Shown: piece after piece, positions 10,501-64,000 of the stretch
Position numbering within the stretch: the first letter of the stretch is position 1
Layout of the letters: each line of letters starts with the position of its first letter
From: Yponomeuta sedellus
Taxonomy: Eukaryota > Arthropoda > Insecta > Lepidoptera > Yponomeutidae
Assembly: GCA_934045075.1 (NCBI GenBank)
Contig: OW203721.1
Location: 196,001-260,000, forward strand
Length of the DNA stretch: 64,000 nucleotides
Direction of reading: 5' to 3'
Made by a program: the position numbers and the translations under genes
Notes under the pieces: model-generated
What the model was told of the DNA's origin: nothing
The model's input: the letters and a program-made list of their open reading frames with translations, nothing else
Databases searched by the model: none

Positions 10501-12500
10501 ATGTCGCCGGGACAACCTTTGGATGCCGATTTTACTACGGACTGACATTTGTCACCGCTGCGGTATACAAAGTGTTTTTACAGGACGAAACGATAGGAAA
10601 TTGTAATTTCGATCTTAAAGCAGTCTTATACAAAAGACTCTTTCACCAAGATTTATTTAATATTGGAGCGATAGAGATTATCCACAGGACCTTCGCAGCC
10701 ACAGTCTGTAAACTTATCACTGGCCTCTTGAACACGAATCTATCCTTTTCACGTTCGAACTAAGGCTCAGAGGTTGAAGAGTGAATCACAGATAAGTCTC
10801 ATTAGACTGGTACAAAGACACGCATGCGACGTAGCTTGGACGGCCAAGTGCTAGGACACAATAGTCACTCTGATCAGAGGAAATGAAAAACTATTTGACC
10901 GACAATCAAACACCCAATAATATGTGTTCAGCAAATGTGCCTAGTGAAGCGGTGTCGCGTATTCGGGGCTTTGTAACAGGCTGTGAGTGGAGGATTCCCC
11001 GCTCACGTTATTGCTATAAGTTACACATATTATTGCAAGGAAGGCAAGCTCGGCGACTTAAAAGAGATAAAACGTAACATTACAGACAATAGAGATGTCT
11101 AGCTCGTCCGTACAGTATGAAAAATCAGCGATCTTAGCATGGCAACGTCGACGGTCACACGTTTTGAGCACCTAAGAACCATGGACAATGCCATGGGTCT
11201 TAGCCACCATGAAACGCAAAACAACGCATCAAGTTTGTTAACCAGCAGAGCAAGCGCCCTCTTGCGACCTTCTTTGTTACATCAAAACTAGATTAGAGCT
11301 AGGTACGAGCCTTCGCGCCCACAAGTAATAACAACGAATGTATACCGTGTAAAAATACTCACAATAACGCAATGTTTGTAGCATTCAGAATTTGCTCGAT
11401 TAAAATACAATGCAACAGTTCGCCGAATGAGGAAGAACAGGGGTTTGCTCGCGTAATATAACGTCGATACGCGGACACGGTGAAGCTACATGATAAGCAT
11501 ACGGCCTCCATACACGTTACAACAAAAAGATGGAATGTGCAGTTTGGCGTAATTGTGTAATTGGATAAGGTTTTTTTGTTTTTGTAATTCCAAGTATCGT
11601 GATAAGTCTGTTAAAGTGTAAATAAATAAATAAACAATACAACAATACAAAAGTAAACTTGAACTTACTTTAAAATAATTACAATACTTAGGTCATGAAT
11701 GCGAATAATTTTAGATCGGCGCGCCGCCGCGGCGGTGTAAGCTTTGGGTCCGCGTATCGAGTTCACGGGAAGCTTATGCGCCAATTTCAGTTTATTGCGT
11801 GGCGCAGCGGTGTACATACGAGCGAAGCTAACATTTGCTAATATTAGCAAAGCGGAGATTTACTAAACGCAACCTGTAGGCGCACAACAGCCGAATAACT
11901 TATTAGTAGAACGATTAAGGTTAAACAATCTTCATGTCATATTCATTGGCGTATCTATCTATGCTTATCCAGTTATCCAGTGGCTGGCTCTTAACGGCGA
12001 TGGTATGCCACACCGAATCCCAATGTGGGTTGGGTGCTAGAACATCAAGTTACAACTTATAGTTTACTATGACAAATCAATGTACGGTCACATGCACTTC
12101 ACATGTGCACTATACACACGTATGCACTTCAATACCTCGTTAAAGTCAAAATAGTTTATTTCTTATACGAGTGCATCAGCTAGAAGAGGTTAACATAACA
12201 AGGTTCTAACGTGTTTACCTGTTAGTGCACGCGACTGTACAAAGCAGTCTAACTCACAGATGAACAAGTAGGAAGACTCATGCATGTACCTACATCGAAT
12301 TGTCACGATGAACTCGGCCCAAGTGCCCACCGGGCTGTCCCATATGTATGTCAACGGGCACCATCACGGGACCCCAGTCTCTACCAAGGCTGTAGAGAAG
12401 GCTGAAAATCGTTGGTTTCTCCACATAAAATACCTAGTTCCCGAAACTGACAACTGTGATAACATATTAGAGTTCATTAATGTACAGTATTTATGTAATT
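7600..12500. other. Intergenic, little recognisable
   Basis: AT-rich DNA with short chance ORFs. Several AATAAA motifs (for example near 8329, 8562 and 8956) could serve the putative exon ending at 7590. A 131-codon frame at 10368-10763 lacks recognisable domains. No RNA genes or clear transposons were seen. Confidence 0.4.
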
Positions 12501-12555
12501 AAGAGGGCTTTTGGCATTCTCTCTCGCCCGCGTTGTAAAAGAATAAATATACTTA

Positions 12556-12870
12556 TTTAAAAACCTATTTAGAGGCTAAAAATTTCACCTATGCCGGGAT
12601 TCGAACCCGCAACCTCTGGCTATCCGTGCCAGCGCTCTACCAATTGAGCCAATGGGCGACTCACGGCATCAGTGAAATTTCGAACCTCTTTACACTATTC
12701 TCTGTATTACGTACAGGCAGCGACATCGGACTTAAGCAAATTGCATTACTTGCAGCCCCGACTACCTACTTTTCAGTTAGGTTTTAACATCGGAACGATA
12801 TCACTGTACCCACATTTGTTCCGCGTGCTAACACGGGTTAGTGCATTAAAAATAAAAAAAATAGTATAAT
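12556..12870 (-). repeat. tRNA-like fold-back repeat, copy 1
   Basis: The tRNA-like part is at 12587-12657 on the minus strand: box A, box B (GGTTCGAATCC), a D stem GCTC/GAGC and an anticodon stem CTGGC/GCCAG. It is followed by the family's internal sequence (GAACCTCTTTACACTATTCT, TACGTACAGGCAGCGACATC) and a right end containing ACGGGTTAGTGCATTAAAAA. Confidence 0.8.
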
Positions 12871-13249
12871 AAATATATTTGTTACAATTTTTTAATATGT
12901 CTGCACTGTACAAAATACTTATACGCACTTAACTCAATAACATTTTTTTGATTATATGTGCGCAGTTTTTTTTATTGAAAAGCCTTTCGAAGAATAAAAA
13001 GAAATTAAAGAAATCCCAATATCATCATAAGCCGAGTACCTATACGAAAAGTATACACAAGTATACGAAAATTAAAACACGTGTGAAATTTCCGTGTTTA
13101 CGTTTTATAGTGGAGATGTGTTTTAAGATACTTGTCATAAGTATATTGAATCTTTTGCAATCACTAATATATTGGAAAGACGAGCGACGACGCCCTCTGA
13201 ATAAAAACATTGCATGATTGATCGACAACGCGTAGGATAATATTTAACT

Positions 13250-13262
13250 TTAAATTTATTCA
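13250..13262 (-). terminator. Candidate PAN3 poly(A) signal
   Basis: A minus-strand AATAAA at about 13254-13259 lies some 510 bp downstream of the PAN3 stop codon. It is the nearest canonical signal I found. The intervening 3' UTR would contain a tRNA-like relic at about 13435-13492. No cleavage site can be confirmed. Confidence 0.35.
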
Positions 13263-13434
13263 ATGCAGAGTTATTATCTCCTTGATACGCTGGAGTCCCG
13301 GTCAAGCATTCTCCTTCGTGTCCTAAAGCTGGGTTTTAACAAGGAAACCATTTAACTATTCTGAAACTGCAAAGCGAAACGAAATGCAATTGGGCAGCTG
13401 TTTGTGTTTCGCTTATACAATATTGTATCGTGTC

Positions 13435-13492
13435 GGCAGAATCCGTGCCTCACATTCGTGAGGACGCGGGTTCGAATCCCGGCATGAACCAA
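13435..13492 (+). repeat. tRNA-like SINE relic in the presumed PAN3 3' UTR
   Basis: Contains GCGGGTTCGAATCCCGGC (box B) and an upstream CCTCACATTCGTGAGG stem similar to sequence near 35160. It appears to be the head of a widespread lepidopteran SINE family, on the strand opposite to PAN3. Confidence 0.5.
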
Positions 13493-13768
13493 ATATAAAC
13501 AAGTGGTGGGTTCATACTTTAAAGATAACGCATCCTTGGAAAGACACCCTGCATCTTGCTTTTTGCGAGGTCAATCACCGTCCAATCCGCCCTATATAAT
13601 TTCAACGTTCCTGGAAAATCGAGGCCCAGGTTTGGTCGGTATCGTCTTCGTAACAGAACTACTGAGCAGAGCAGACACTCTTTTAGTATCGCTCGGAGGT
13701 GTTTTAGTGTGGTGAGCTTGCCGGCGGCTGCGGTGCGGTCGCGGGGCGGGTGCGGGGCGGCAGCGGGG

Positions 13769-46671
<32,903 letters not shown>

Positions 46672-47169
46672 GGCGCCGCGGCTGCTCCAGCTGACGACGA
46701 AAACCAGCGTCAATAGTGACCAAACAGCACTACCAAACAGGACTGCCACCGACTCACCTGGGTTACTCGCTCGACTACACTGTTAGCATATCGTCCTCAT
46801 GTCGCCAGTCTGCTTGGGCTAACATAACAAATCAACTAAAACATCTCAGCTCCAAACTAATACCACGCTAAATATGTCCCTTTCGAAAATTATGCCCTAG
46901 GCTGGAATGTGACAATCGAGCTTTAAAATGAAATATGCACTGTACAGCATACTTAGCCTATTGTCACGAGTAATAGTTATCGAAATAAAATCATAGTTAA
47001 ATACGGGATTATTGAAATATTTCAAATAAAAAACAGAGTGAGGACACGAAGACAAATCACACAATCACACAATAGCAAGAGTTGTAGTAGTTGTGCAGTG
47101 CGCGTACGTATACGTATATTCTTCTTGTACAATTTTTTTTTTTTTTGTTTCATTCGCTTGTCAAAGCAG

Positions 47170-47535
47170 GCAAAGGTTTATAACCATACAGCCTTGTCGT
47201 ACATAGTTCTATTTTTCCATTACATTGTAAGGCCAAACAGCCAATCTTTCAAAAAGGCAAAGTTGCCAAGTCTTCAATACTCTTTTCAAGAGCAAAATTG
47301 TAAAGTCTTGCTTGAATAATCTTCTCAATAAGGCATATAGTTGCCATGTCATCTAAAATAATTTTCAATAAGGCTAAGTTGCCAAGTCTTTTGTTTTATC
47401 CATTGTATTTTATCCATATCCTTGAAAATAATCATATCCTTGAAAGTAGTCATATCCTTGAAAGTTGTCATATCCTTGAAAGTTGTCATATCCTTGAAAG
47501 TAGTCATATCCTTGAAAGTTGTCATATCCGAGTCA
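47170..47535. repeat. Degenerate tandem repeats, including an 18-bp CATATCCTTGAAAGTAGT array
   Basis: 47415-47530 holds about six units of CATATCCTTGAAAGTAGT or GTTGT variants. 47220-47400 has looser repeats of AATAAGGC...AAGTTGCCAAGTCTT. They follow the retrotransposon relic on the minus strand and may be its 3' UTR. Confidence 0.75.
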
Positions 47536-47539
47536 ATTA

Positions 47540-47935
47540 TAATTCTCCAATTGTACATTGTACAAATTTAAATAATGGTGTAAAAGTTTCAGAGTTTTTT
47601 AAAAGCTCCTGAAGCGAGCGCGGAACGTTCAGGTCTTTTTTATAAATATTCAAAAGTTCCTCAACTAAGAGGATTCTTTGTACACTAAAAGCAGGGCAGG
47701 TATAAAAAATGTGGTGGAGCGATTGCGGAGCAGAATTACAATGATCACATTCATCCGAAGAAATAATATTGAGCCTCTTCAAATGTTCGTTAAAACGGCC
47801 ATGCCCAAGTCTTAGCCGGAATATTGTGGTATAGAATTTTCTAAAGGTGAATGATAAACCTTTTGCGAACCAAGGTCTCGATGATATTTCTGTATTAATT
47901 TCATAGTACCATTTTCCTTTTGTTCTTCTTGTACA
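47540..47935 (-). pseudogene. Non-LTR retrotransposon ORF2 C-terminus (post-RNase H zinc region)
   Basis: Open frame of about 130 codons without an ATG: RPWFAKGLSFTFRKFYTTIF, RLRLGHGRFNEHLKRLNI, then the Cys/His motif DECDHCNSAPQSLHHIFYTC. This CCHC-like tail follows RNase H in R1/I-type LINEs. It is 5' truncated. Confidence 0.75.
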
Positions 47936-48479
47936 ATCGTGGCTTACATTTGTGTGTGTCGCGTTGTATGTACCAAAAGCAATATAGAAACATTAAGGTC
48001 AGACAATGAGTTTCGGCTCGTCCGCTGAGAACATGACTGTACTGTTTACAAATAAAAAGATGAAAATGTGTTTCTTAAAAGTTTGCTTTGTTATTAATCC
48101 TTTGTGATTTATTATATTTATCAACTTTGGAAATACATTTTTTATAAAAGAAGAGGTTTTTTTATATGCAAAGTCCGGACTATACCCATCCCTATAAAAC
48201 TATCGACAGACAACGCTACGTCATCTATCTAATCTGTGCGTTGCGTATCCGTCAACTGTCGATGTCAAACAACAAGAAAAGTGTATTCATTTTTCTATCT
48301 ATTACCTAGATTTGGATTTCAATTGGCGAATTATACCTGAAGAATTAAACATACATCAAGAATAACTTGCATTTGTTTTCTATAAAGTTAATTTTACAAT
48401 TGCTGAAAGTACTAAAGCTTGTGCCGGGGACGTCCCATCAACGCGTCATCGAGTAAATTCTATTAGAGAAGTCCTTGTG

Positions 48480-48534
48480 ATTTGTTCGCAGTCAACGTAG
48501 CTAATAATTTTTCACTTGATTTGATTAGTGGCAG
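48480..48534 (+). other. Probable end of the syntaxin 5' UTR exon
   Basis: A strong donor, GGCAG|GTGAGT at 48534/48535, is followed 159 bp later by an acceptor (TTTACATGTTGCAG, ending 48693) 8 bp upstream of the start codon. The upstream edge of this leader exon is unknown. Confidence 0.55.
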
Positions 48535-48701
48535 GTGAGTAATATTTTATTACCGTCGCATTTACTATTGCAGAGATACTGGAGCTATTTGCTCAGCGTT
48601 TCGGGTAAGTCGTATTGCAGGAGTTAACTTTGGGTAGGTAGGTAATGTAGTGAATGGTTCCGCCCTCGGCTGAGAGTGTTTTACATGTTGCAGAAGGCAG
48701 G

Positions 48702-57777
<9,076 letters not shown>

Positions 57778-57913
57778 GCTACCGCTGTACTACCACTGAG
57801 ACGCCAGCCCGGGAATCCACGCACGGTCACCGGTCGTTATTGGAAGGTTTTAAGTTTTAAAGGACCTACTAACGAGGTATTCAAACTAGTGTGACGGTTT
57901 ATACGGAATTTTC
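57778..57913 (+). other. Syntaxin 3' UTR, start
   Basis: 136 bp between the stop codon and the MULE insertion, with no poly(A) signal. The UTR therefore probably extended beyond the insertion site before it was interrupted; the present poly(A) site is unknown. Confidence 0.5.
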
Positions 57914-58267
57914 ATTTGTTCGCTTATGGCCAACTTAGCAAACCGTCCGCTAAAATTTTCTGTAGGAGATGAGCAATCGGTCCCTTTCTCATATAGTCAA
58001 CTTCGCAATCGGGCCGCTTCTTAAACCATCCACTTCTCAATAGGTCCACTTCTCAAAAGGTCTGCGTATCAATTCGTCCACTTCTCAAACGGCCCCCTAT
58101 TCCTTGTGTGTCCGGCAAACTACACCCGAGAGTAATGAATTCGAAACAGTATTTTAATATTAAATTATGTTTCAAACTTAAACAAAAAAAACATTGTATG
58201 TAAAACAAAAATATTTTATTTACTTCAAACAAATCAGTATTTTCTTAAAGAATACAACAAATTATAC

Positions 58268-58585
58268 TTAATGGCGTTTCTTAATTTTCCTCAGAAAGTT
58301 TATTGGAGTTACTTCATTTCGTAACAGCATCTTCAAATACTTTTTGTATATCCTATCAAAATCAACATCACACTTCCTTCTTTTTCTCAATAACTGATTG
58401 ACATTTTTCGCATACAATTTTCGACTTTGATATTTTGCTTCCTTCATCAGATTTTGAATAAACAAAAATAATGTTGGTTTGGGCGGCATCCTAACGTTGA
58501 AACGATGGTGCCACCCTTCCAGAGCATAGTTCGTTCTGTTTTTTTGATGACTGCAAGACAGAATCTTTGAAGTAATTTTCAACAT
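58268..58585 (-). pseudogene. MULE transposase, C-terminal fragment
   Basis: CSHQKNRTNYALEGWHHRFN fits the conserved NRTNNAxEGWHxRFN motif at the end of MULE transposases; followed by a basic C-terminus. Separated from the catalytic part by stops or frameshifts at 58590-58660. Confidence 0.8.
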
Positions 58586-58662
58586 CCATTGCTTATCGAC
58601 GTAGTACTTTAAATTATCAAAACCATTTTCCTCTGATCAAATTTCGACGATAGACATCCAAG

Positions 58663-59103
58663 CTATGCTGCTGGTAGGAGTGGTAATTTAGAAATCAAAT
58701 TTGAGATGATTTTACCTTTCCTAGTATCCGCAAAGCGAATATCTCGGGATTTTTTCCATATAGCCTTCGAGTAACGGTAATAACAACCACTTGCTTTTAC
58801 AAGTTCAAACACATTTTTAACGGCTTTTATTTGGGCAAGCTCAAAGTCCGACTTATATTTTTGAATTGATATTCCCAAATTTTTCAAGGCAAGAAAAAAC
58901 CTTTTGTATGTGATTGTGGTCTTATCAGGGAGCAATCCAAATATTACTGGAACTACCGCCGTGTATTCATTGGATTGTATATTTAAATCAATGTGCAACG
59001 TGAACAACTGATAAAAGGTTTTCGGAACTCTTTTGAAAGTACCGTCTCCGTAAGCTGCCAACGGATTTTTGTATTCTTGTAAGTATTTGAGTGTTGATTT
59101 CAA
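58663..59103 (-). pseudogene. MULE transposase, catalytic domain fragment
   Basis: Contains YGDGTFKRVPKTFYQLFTLH (first catalytic Asp in GDGTF), VPVIFGLLPDKTTITYKRFF and SDFELAQIKAVKNVFELVKA (second Asp). The usual CxxH motif before AIWKK reads GCYYRYSKAIWKKSR, so a cysteine and histidine are changed. Confidence 0.85.
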
Positions 59104-59175
59104 ACAGAAGATGATTATTCTATCTTCAATGCCTTCATCCCAAACTAAAAAATCATCGGCTAGTACTCTAGGTAT

Positions 59176-59571
59176 CTATATATCTTCCAAGCGTTCAAAT
59201 GTGATCCTATGTACGTCCAAAAATTTTTTTCTTGCCCTATACAGCGAATCTTTTTTTGAGTGAAATGACGCAGAATTGTTGCCTTCAAAATGATTCTCAA
59301 AAATCATAGGTACAGGTGCCAGATTGGTTGTTACGTCGAGTTTGCATTTATTTGTTAAAACGATTTCTTTGTTTTTTGTTTCGTTTTTATAACACGTGTG
59401 TAGATAACCTCGTAATATTTTATCTTTGTCACGGCTTAGCGTGATTGTAGCATGGCACTTTCTGCGATCGCCGCATCTCCACCGCGTAGACCCACCTTTA
59501 TTAGTCTTTTGCAAATTGTATCGGTAGCCATTGTCTAATAAATAACATATAACCTTGTTGATTTTTTTCAA
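59176..59571 (-). pseudogene. MULE transposase, N-terminal FLYWCH-type zinc finger
   Basis: YRYNLQKTNKGGSTRWRCGD then RRKCHATITL and GYLHTCY give the FLYWCH-like pattern (Trp-Arg-Cys, Cys-x-Ala, His) that precedes the catalytic domain in many animal MULEs. Confidence 0.75.
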
Positions 59572-60046
59572 AAATAAATTTCATTTTGATCAAGGAGAAA
59601 ATATCACATTACCAACTTTGTTATGTTAATGACGGACTGCGGAACTTGACAAGTGTCATATATACTCATAATCAGTTAAACTGCAAGTAGGTAAACATAT
59701 AATCTAAAGTGGCCAGTATCTATAGTAAAATGACAAAAGAGGTAATGATGTTCAACTTAAAAGAAAATGTTACCATCTTTATTTTTGACCGAACGCTAAG
59801 AGGACCGATTGCGAGGATGACTAGTTGCTAAGTTGACCGATCAAGAAGTTGACTGATTGCGAAATTTACCGATTACGAAGTCGTGGAAAATAGTGGACGG
59901 TTTGCTAAGTTGGCCATAAGCGAACAAATGGGAATTTTCTTTGCAAGTACTTGAAGTTGCCTCTTCTTTGGCCAATGAAATTGATTTTGAATGTGTCGTC
60001 AATATAAATAGAATCCAAATTTGAACACGTTGATATGTCATCCTAA

Positions 60047-60195
60047 GCCAGCGGCCACAGGGACTTGGGACGCGACAAAGACGTGACGCGGTGCATAGAA
60101 ATGGCGCCCTCGCCCCGTCTCTTGTGTGGACTTTGTCCCTTCAGAAAATATTGTATGAAGTCTTTCGCATATTCCCCTTCTGTGGGGCCGCTGGC
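60047..60195. mobile_element. PIF/Harbinger-like MITE
   Basis: 149-bp element with inverted ends GCCAGCGGCC (followed by ACAG / CCCACAG) flanked by TAA on both sides (60044-60046 and 60196-60198), the 3-bp target duplication of the PIF/Harbinger group. No ORF. Confidence 0.65.
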
Positions 60196-60199
60196 TAAC

Positions 60200-63100
60200 G
60201 TAGACCACGACAATCCAGCTTATCTATTGTACTTAAAGTTTTCACGAAGTTTTTGAGAGAACCGTTAATCCTAGTCTATTAATATTTTGACCGATTAGTA
60301 TCACCATACTGTATAAAAGACATTCTATGATAAATTGATGGCCGGCACCACAGTGATAATTTGTCTATTTTGTCCCGCTGAGTACATTGTTTTGATTTTT
60401 TTTTAAAAAGCTACGTCCATTAGTATACAAACCAGTGCTACTAAAACTCTTCACTTTAGTCTTGGAAAGAGATAAAAACCCTTTCTAATGTGTATAAAAT
60501 AAGTATATCACTGTCGTACGTACGGGTAACTTGCCGGTGGGTTTTGGATTTTGCTGCAGCGCTTTGTATTGCCAATATTTCTCTGTTCAGAACAAGCCCA
60601 TTGAGGCAGGGATCAGTATTTTCCCTAGTATTTTCATACCTGCATTACTCGTTGTTCAACTTCACACATTACACTCTGGTCACTGCTATTCTTATGTCAA
60701 AAAGAACATGAAAATCAAACGTTCTTTGTCACTAAGCTGAGATAAAAACTCTGAATAGGTCTCTCAGACTTCCGATCCAGATTTGGTGATAATGGATTCG
60801 TAAGGGTACCTCGATATATCATTGCCCTTTATGAATGTTAATACGTCATTCATCTAATGCACGTGCCTAGAAGGTTCTTTCACCATCCGTAGCCTTAAAG
60901 TCTATGCGCGACTGTGCCACTCTCGCCCTGACGCACAGAAGAGATGAATGATGTGATGGTTCAGCTTGTAGTTCTGGAGCCCCTTACTCCATGGGAAAAG
61001 AACCATATGTTGTGTACGGCTATATTTGGAAAAGCTATCCGTACAATCTGCCAATCATTATTAATAGTGATTGTTAGGAACCACAACGACGAACTTGGAT
61101 TAAACAATGTAAAAAAGATATGGCCTTTTCCACTGGAGGCGCAAGTGTGACCACATGGAGCCCTTAAGGTCAGCATCCCCTAAAGAGTCGTCACATCTCG
61201 ACCAAGCTTACGTACATTGCTACTACATGGCTAAGCTTCGTCAAGCTAAGCCTATACTATACACGCTTTTCAATTTTCTGTATCTACTTGGTGTTTCAGA
61301 AAGATCCGGTGAATCTTAATAGGGGTTATTCTTTTCATTCATACAAATACGTGTTACTGAGACCAAAATTTTATAAAATATTTTTATTTGCTCTAGAAAA
61401 TGTATGACACAGTTGATATTATAGCGATATTACAGAGTTCCTCTCTTAATACTCGTCAAAGTTGTTTGTATCGATATTCACAACTAAATAAGAACTTTTA
61501 TTTTGATAATACCATACTCCTTCAGTCTCTCCGGAGCTTACTGAATCACTTTATATAATTAAACAACAGCACCTAGTTTGCCGAGTTACGTTCTTTGATG
61601 GACCATGGTGTTTTGTAACGAAATAAAATGATTTTCCTACGATTCATACATAAGTTAGGGCCAAACTGGCCGACAGGAGCCTCTGCGTTGTAAATAATTT
61701 TGTCTATAGTATAAAAATATAACTTGTATTGTTTAATGTAAGAAACGCCAGATTTAGTGTAATCTCTGAGATCGAAAACTAAACCCAAGCGTTCAAAAAA
61801 TTAGAATGATATTTGGTAATTATTTGATTAGACCTCCACGGCGAACTGCAGTGTGTATAACAAACACAATGGACATTGTTCTAAAAGATACGTTTTTTTT
61901 AGAAATTAGCTAATAATTAAGCCATGAGTATTCCGCACGAGAGTCGTATATTGTTTATCATTTAAATTTAAACTAAAATTAGCTAAGTCGGGAGATCACT
62001 TCACCGAAGTGCGTGCGTAGTCGATATTGTTGATCCCTTCGATGTTTATGTCGACGAAGTTTGTATACATACGATGTTGCTAATATTTACGATAAGCATA
62101 AGTATCAATATTTTGGTCTATTTTTTATAATTCTATTGTGTAGCCATAGTTATTTGCTTATTGAGCGAAAGCCGAAAATGTATATTGGTTAATGTATTTT
62201 TCTTTGAATATATTTTGATTTAGATACTTTGTTGGTAAATCGTAATGGTTATTAATTTTATCACTCCTGCTGACATCATAACATTTCATTCTTGTCAATA
62301 ATTTTAATCAATAAAAGTATTTGAAAACATTTCACTGACGCTGTCGAAGCTGCACTTTCGGCTGAATTTTGCCAGAATGTGATAGTTCGTTGGTGGAACA
62401 TTTCCCAGGCACTAAACACCATTTAGCTTTCCGATAAGATAATCATACGACTGATATAAATGCTAATGAAGAGGGAATTTATTACATTTAAAGCAAAATC
62501 CGGACTAATGTTTTCGAAGCTTTGTACCTATGTTCCATTTTGTCCTCTGAAATTATTAGTATAACCATAACGTATATTACAAGCGGCGAGTCAAGTGAGA
62601 GCTAGTGACATGCATGCAAGCCAGTTATTTTATTACGTATTTAGGTGCCAGTAATGACGACCATTTTGTAATTTTGATCTTTGTTCGTTATACATATTGA
62701 CTGGCTTACTATCGAATATGACACCCGGCACGTAACTTGACCAAAAACGGGCGCAGTCGAGATGAGCTTTCGATAAACACTTAAAAGGGCTCCATGACAT
62801 ACATCAATCCTTTTTTGTCGTAAGTTTTGGAGTCACACCACAGAATTTTAGGCCAAGACTACATGCTATCAGCTCCAAGTTCAGTATTCCTGGGTTTTCG
62901 GCAGCGGGTCATTAAAATCACTATAAACGTGATTGAGTTATTTGTGAGACCGTTCTTGCAAAAACGATTTGAAAATAAAAATTCGGGGTCTATATCTGGT
63001 GCCGCTAGAGCACTTGCAAGTGGAGAACATAATTTGTTTTATGATTATTGAGTTGACTCTAGTCACCAGATTAAAATTCCGAGTTCCATCCTGCTCCCGC

Positions 63101-63340
63101 AGACCATGACGCTCGAAATACGTCGCTGCGTCATAGTTTGGGCAAGTTGTGTGCCGCGCATTATACACTGCATCTGTATTGGGAACGCAATGTATCTTTA
63201 GTCACTCGTGTAAATAGCCTGTGACGAAATATAATATACTTATAATGTCTATGAATGCTACTTTCACTCCAACCCAACACTCAGTTTTCAAATATACGAA
63301 GGCGGTTTGGTAAATCCCTGACTGGACATCAGTTTGGTCC
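60200..63340. other. No gene recognised
   Basis: AT-rich DNA with only short chance ORFs. AATAAA at about 62311 is the clearest isolated poly(A)-type signal but cannot be tied to a transcript. Confidence 0.4.
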
Positions 63341-63353
63341 TCGTTATAACATA

Positions 63354-63662
63354 GGGTGTCCCGCGGGAAATTTTCAGGTCTATAATGTAAGGTTAGCGGG
63401 AAGGTAAAGTTCGGAGCGCGCAATTTGCGGATTTGACAGCCGCCATGAGTCATTTTTCGGGGACGCACCGTGCGTTTGCGGTTGAGCAATATCTGAAAAG
63501 CGGCGAATCACCATTGACATTTTTCGGTCGCCGTTCCTCGCACCAGCCGACAATTTTGAGGGTACATCTCAAAGCAAACGTGTACGATATAGTAACCTAA
63601 CTCCCGAAGGATTCAGGCCCTACCAGAAAATATCCGCCATGAAAGTTTTTCGCTGTACACCC
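63354..63662 (+). mobile_element. Deletion derivative of a mariner-type transposon (GGGTGTCC ends)
   Basis: The ends GGGTGTCCCGCGGG and GTACACCC are inverted, and TA flanks both (63352-63353 and 63663-63664), as expected for a Tc1/mariner insertion. Inside, an ATG at 63445 opens a frame of about 51 codons starting MSHFSGTHRAFAVEQYLKSG, which resembles the helix-turn-helix start (DUF4817-like) of insect transposases, and stops before any catalytic domain. Confidence 0.6.
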
Positions 63663-64000
63663 TATACATAACAAAATATCAGCTGCTACAGACACTTTGG
63701 TGTCGTAGGAGTAAGAAGTTATCTCCTATTCACAGCGGTATCAGGACACATAGTACTCGTAGGTGCAATTTGAGAAATAAAGGCTTATTTTGCCTTTTGG
63801 AATTACAAACATCTTTTACAATAACATATTTTAACATCTTTTACAATATTTTTTTTACATTTCTTTGAGTCTGACCTATGCTTGATTTTATGACTTGCTA
63901 ATAATGACAATTTTTAATTGTTAACAATTGTTAACGACAATATTTCACGAGCAATCATGAGAGGGCGGTGTCTACTAGGAAAGAACTTGCGTGACTGTTG

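Larger units (their letters stand above)
46672..48533. other. Region between PAN3 and the syntaxin gene
   Basis: Probably holds the PAN3 leader exon (acceptor ending at 46691 on the minus strand) and both promoters. The middle is occupied by a retrotransposon relic (47540-47935) and its degenerate repeat tail. A CCTATAAAAC sequence at about 48195 could be a TATA-like element for the syntaxin gene; unproven. Confidence 0.4.
57914..59930 (-). mobile_element. Mutator-like (MULE) DNA transposon, decayed
   Basis: Ends are inverted repeats (CATTTGTTCGCTTATGGCCA and AACTTAGCAAACCGTCC) flanked by the 8-bp direct repeat GGAATTTT (57906-57913 and 59931-59938), the size expected for MULEs. Both ends hold strings of degenerate CACTTCTCAATAGGTC / CGCAATCGGTC units of about 18-20 bp, possible transposase sites. 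Inside are three broken transposase frames. 2,017 bp. Confidence 0.88.

Noticed and set aside
10368..10763. 131-codon plus-strand ORF
   Set aside because: Mixed composition, no recognisable motif and no splice or promoter context; cannot be supported as a gene.

Overview
The window is eukaryotic nuclear DNA, most probably from a moth or butterfly (Lepidoptera). The evidence is GC-rich split exons in AT-rich introns, canonical GT-AG splice sites, insect-type PAN3 and syntaxin proteins, and several interspersed repeats of a kind I know from lepidopteran genomes. There are no operons, bacterial ribosome sites or CRISPR arrays. The species cannot be named from the sequence.

Layout. (1) 1-4400: a nearly complete CR1/Jockey-group non-LTR retrotransposon on the minus strand, with a PHD-finger ORF1, an endonuclease and a reverse transcriptase; ORF2 is broken by one frameshift. 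(2) 4400-13500: repeat-rich DNA with a complete 5S-rRNA-like SINE that has a 13-bp target duplication, several tRNA-like SINE relics, and one possible terminal exon (7400-7590, +) of an unrecognised membrane protein. (3) 13769-46671: PAN3, minus strand, 15 coding exons over about 33 kb. I reconstructed it phase-consistently to 592 codons plus stop. Its introns are crowded with SINEs, tRNA-like fold-back repeats, retrotransposon relics, MITE-like palindromes and minisatellites, several lying directly at splice sites. (4) 46700-48500: a shared upstream region with another non-LTR relic. (5) 48702-57777: a syntaxin-7/12-like endosomal Qa-SNARE gene, plus strand, 7 coding exons, 260 aa, head-to-head with PAN3. 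(6) 57914-59930: a dead Mutator-like (MULE) transposon with an 8-bp target duplication, 137 bp downstream of the syntaxin stop codon. (7) 60000-64000: non-coding, with a small PIF/Harbinger-like MITE and a mariner-like deletion derivative.

The two genes do unrelated jobs: mRNA deadenylation (PAN3, partner of the PAN2 nuclease) and endosomal membrane fusion (syntaxin). The most unusual material is in the repeats: a family of at least 11 tRNA-like fold-back elements, a set of 20-30 bp perfect inverted repeats with spacers of 1-7 nt, a 38-bp tandem repeat that copies a PAN3 splice donor, and a minisatellite apparently grown from the tail of the 5S-like SINE.
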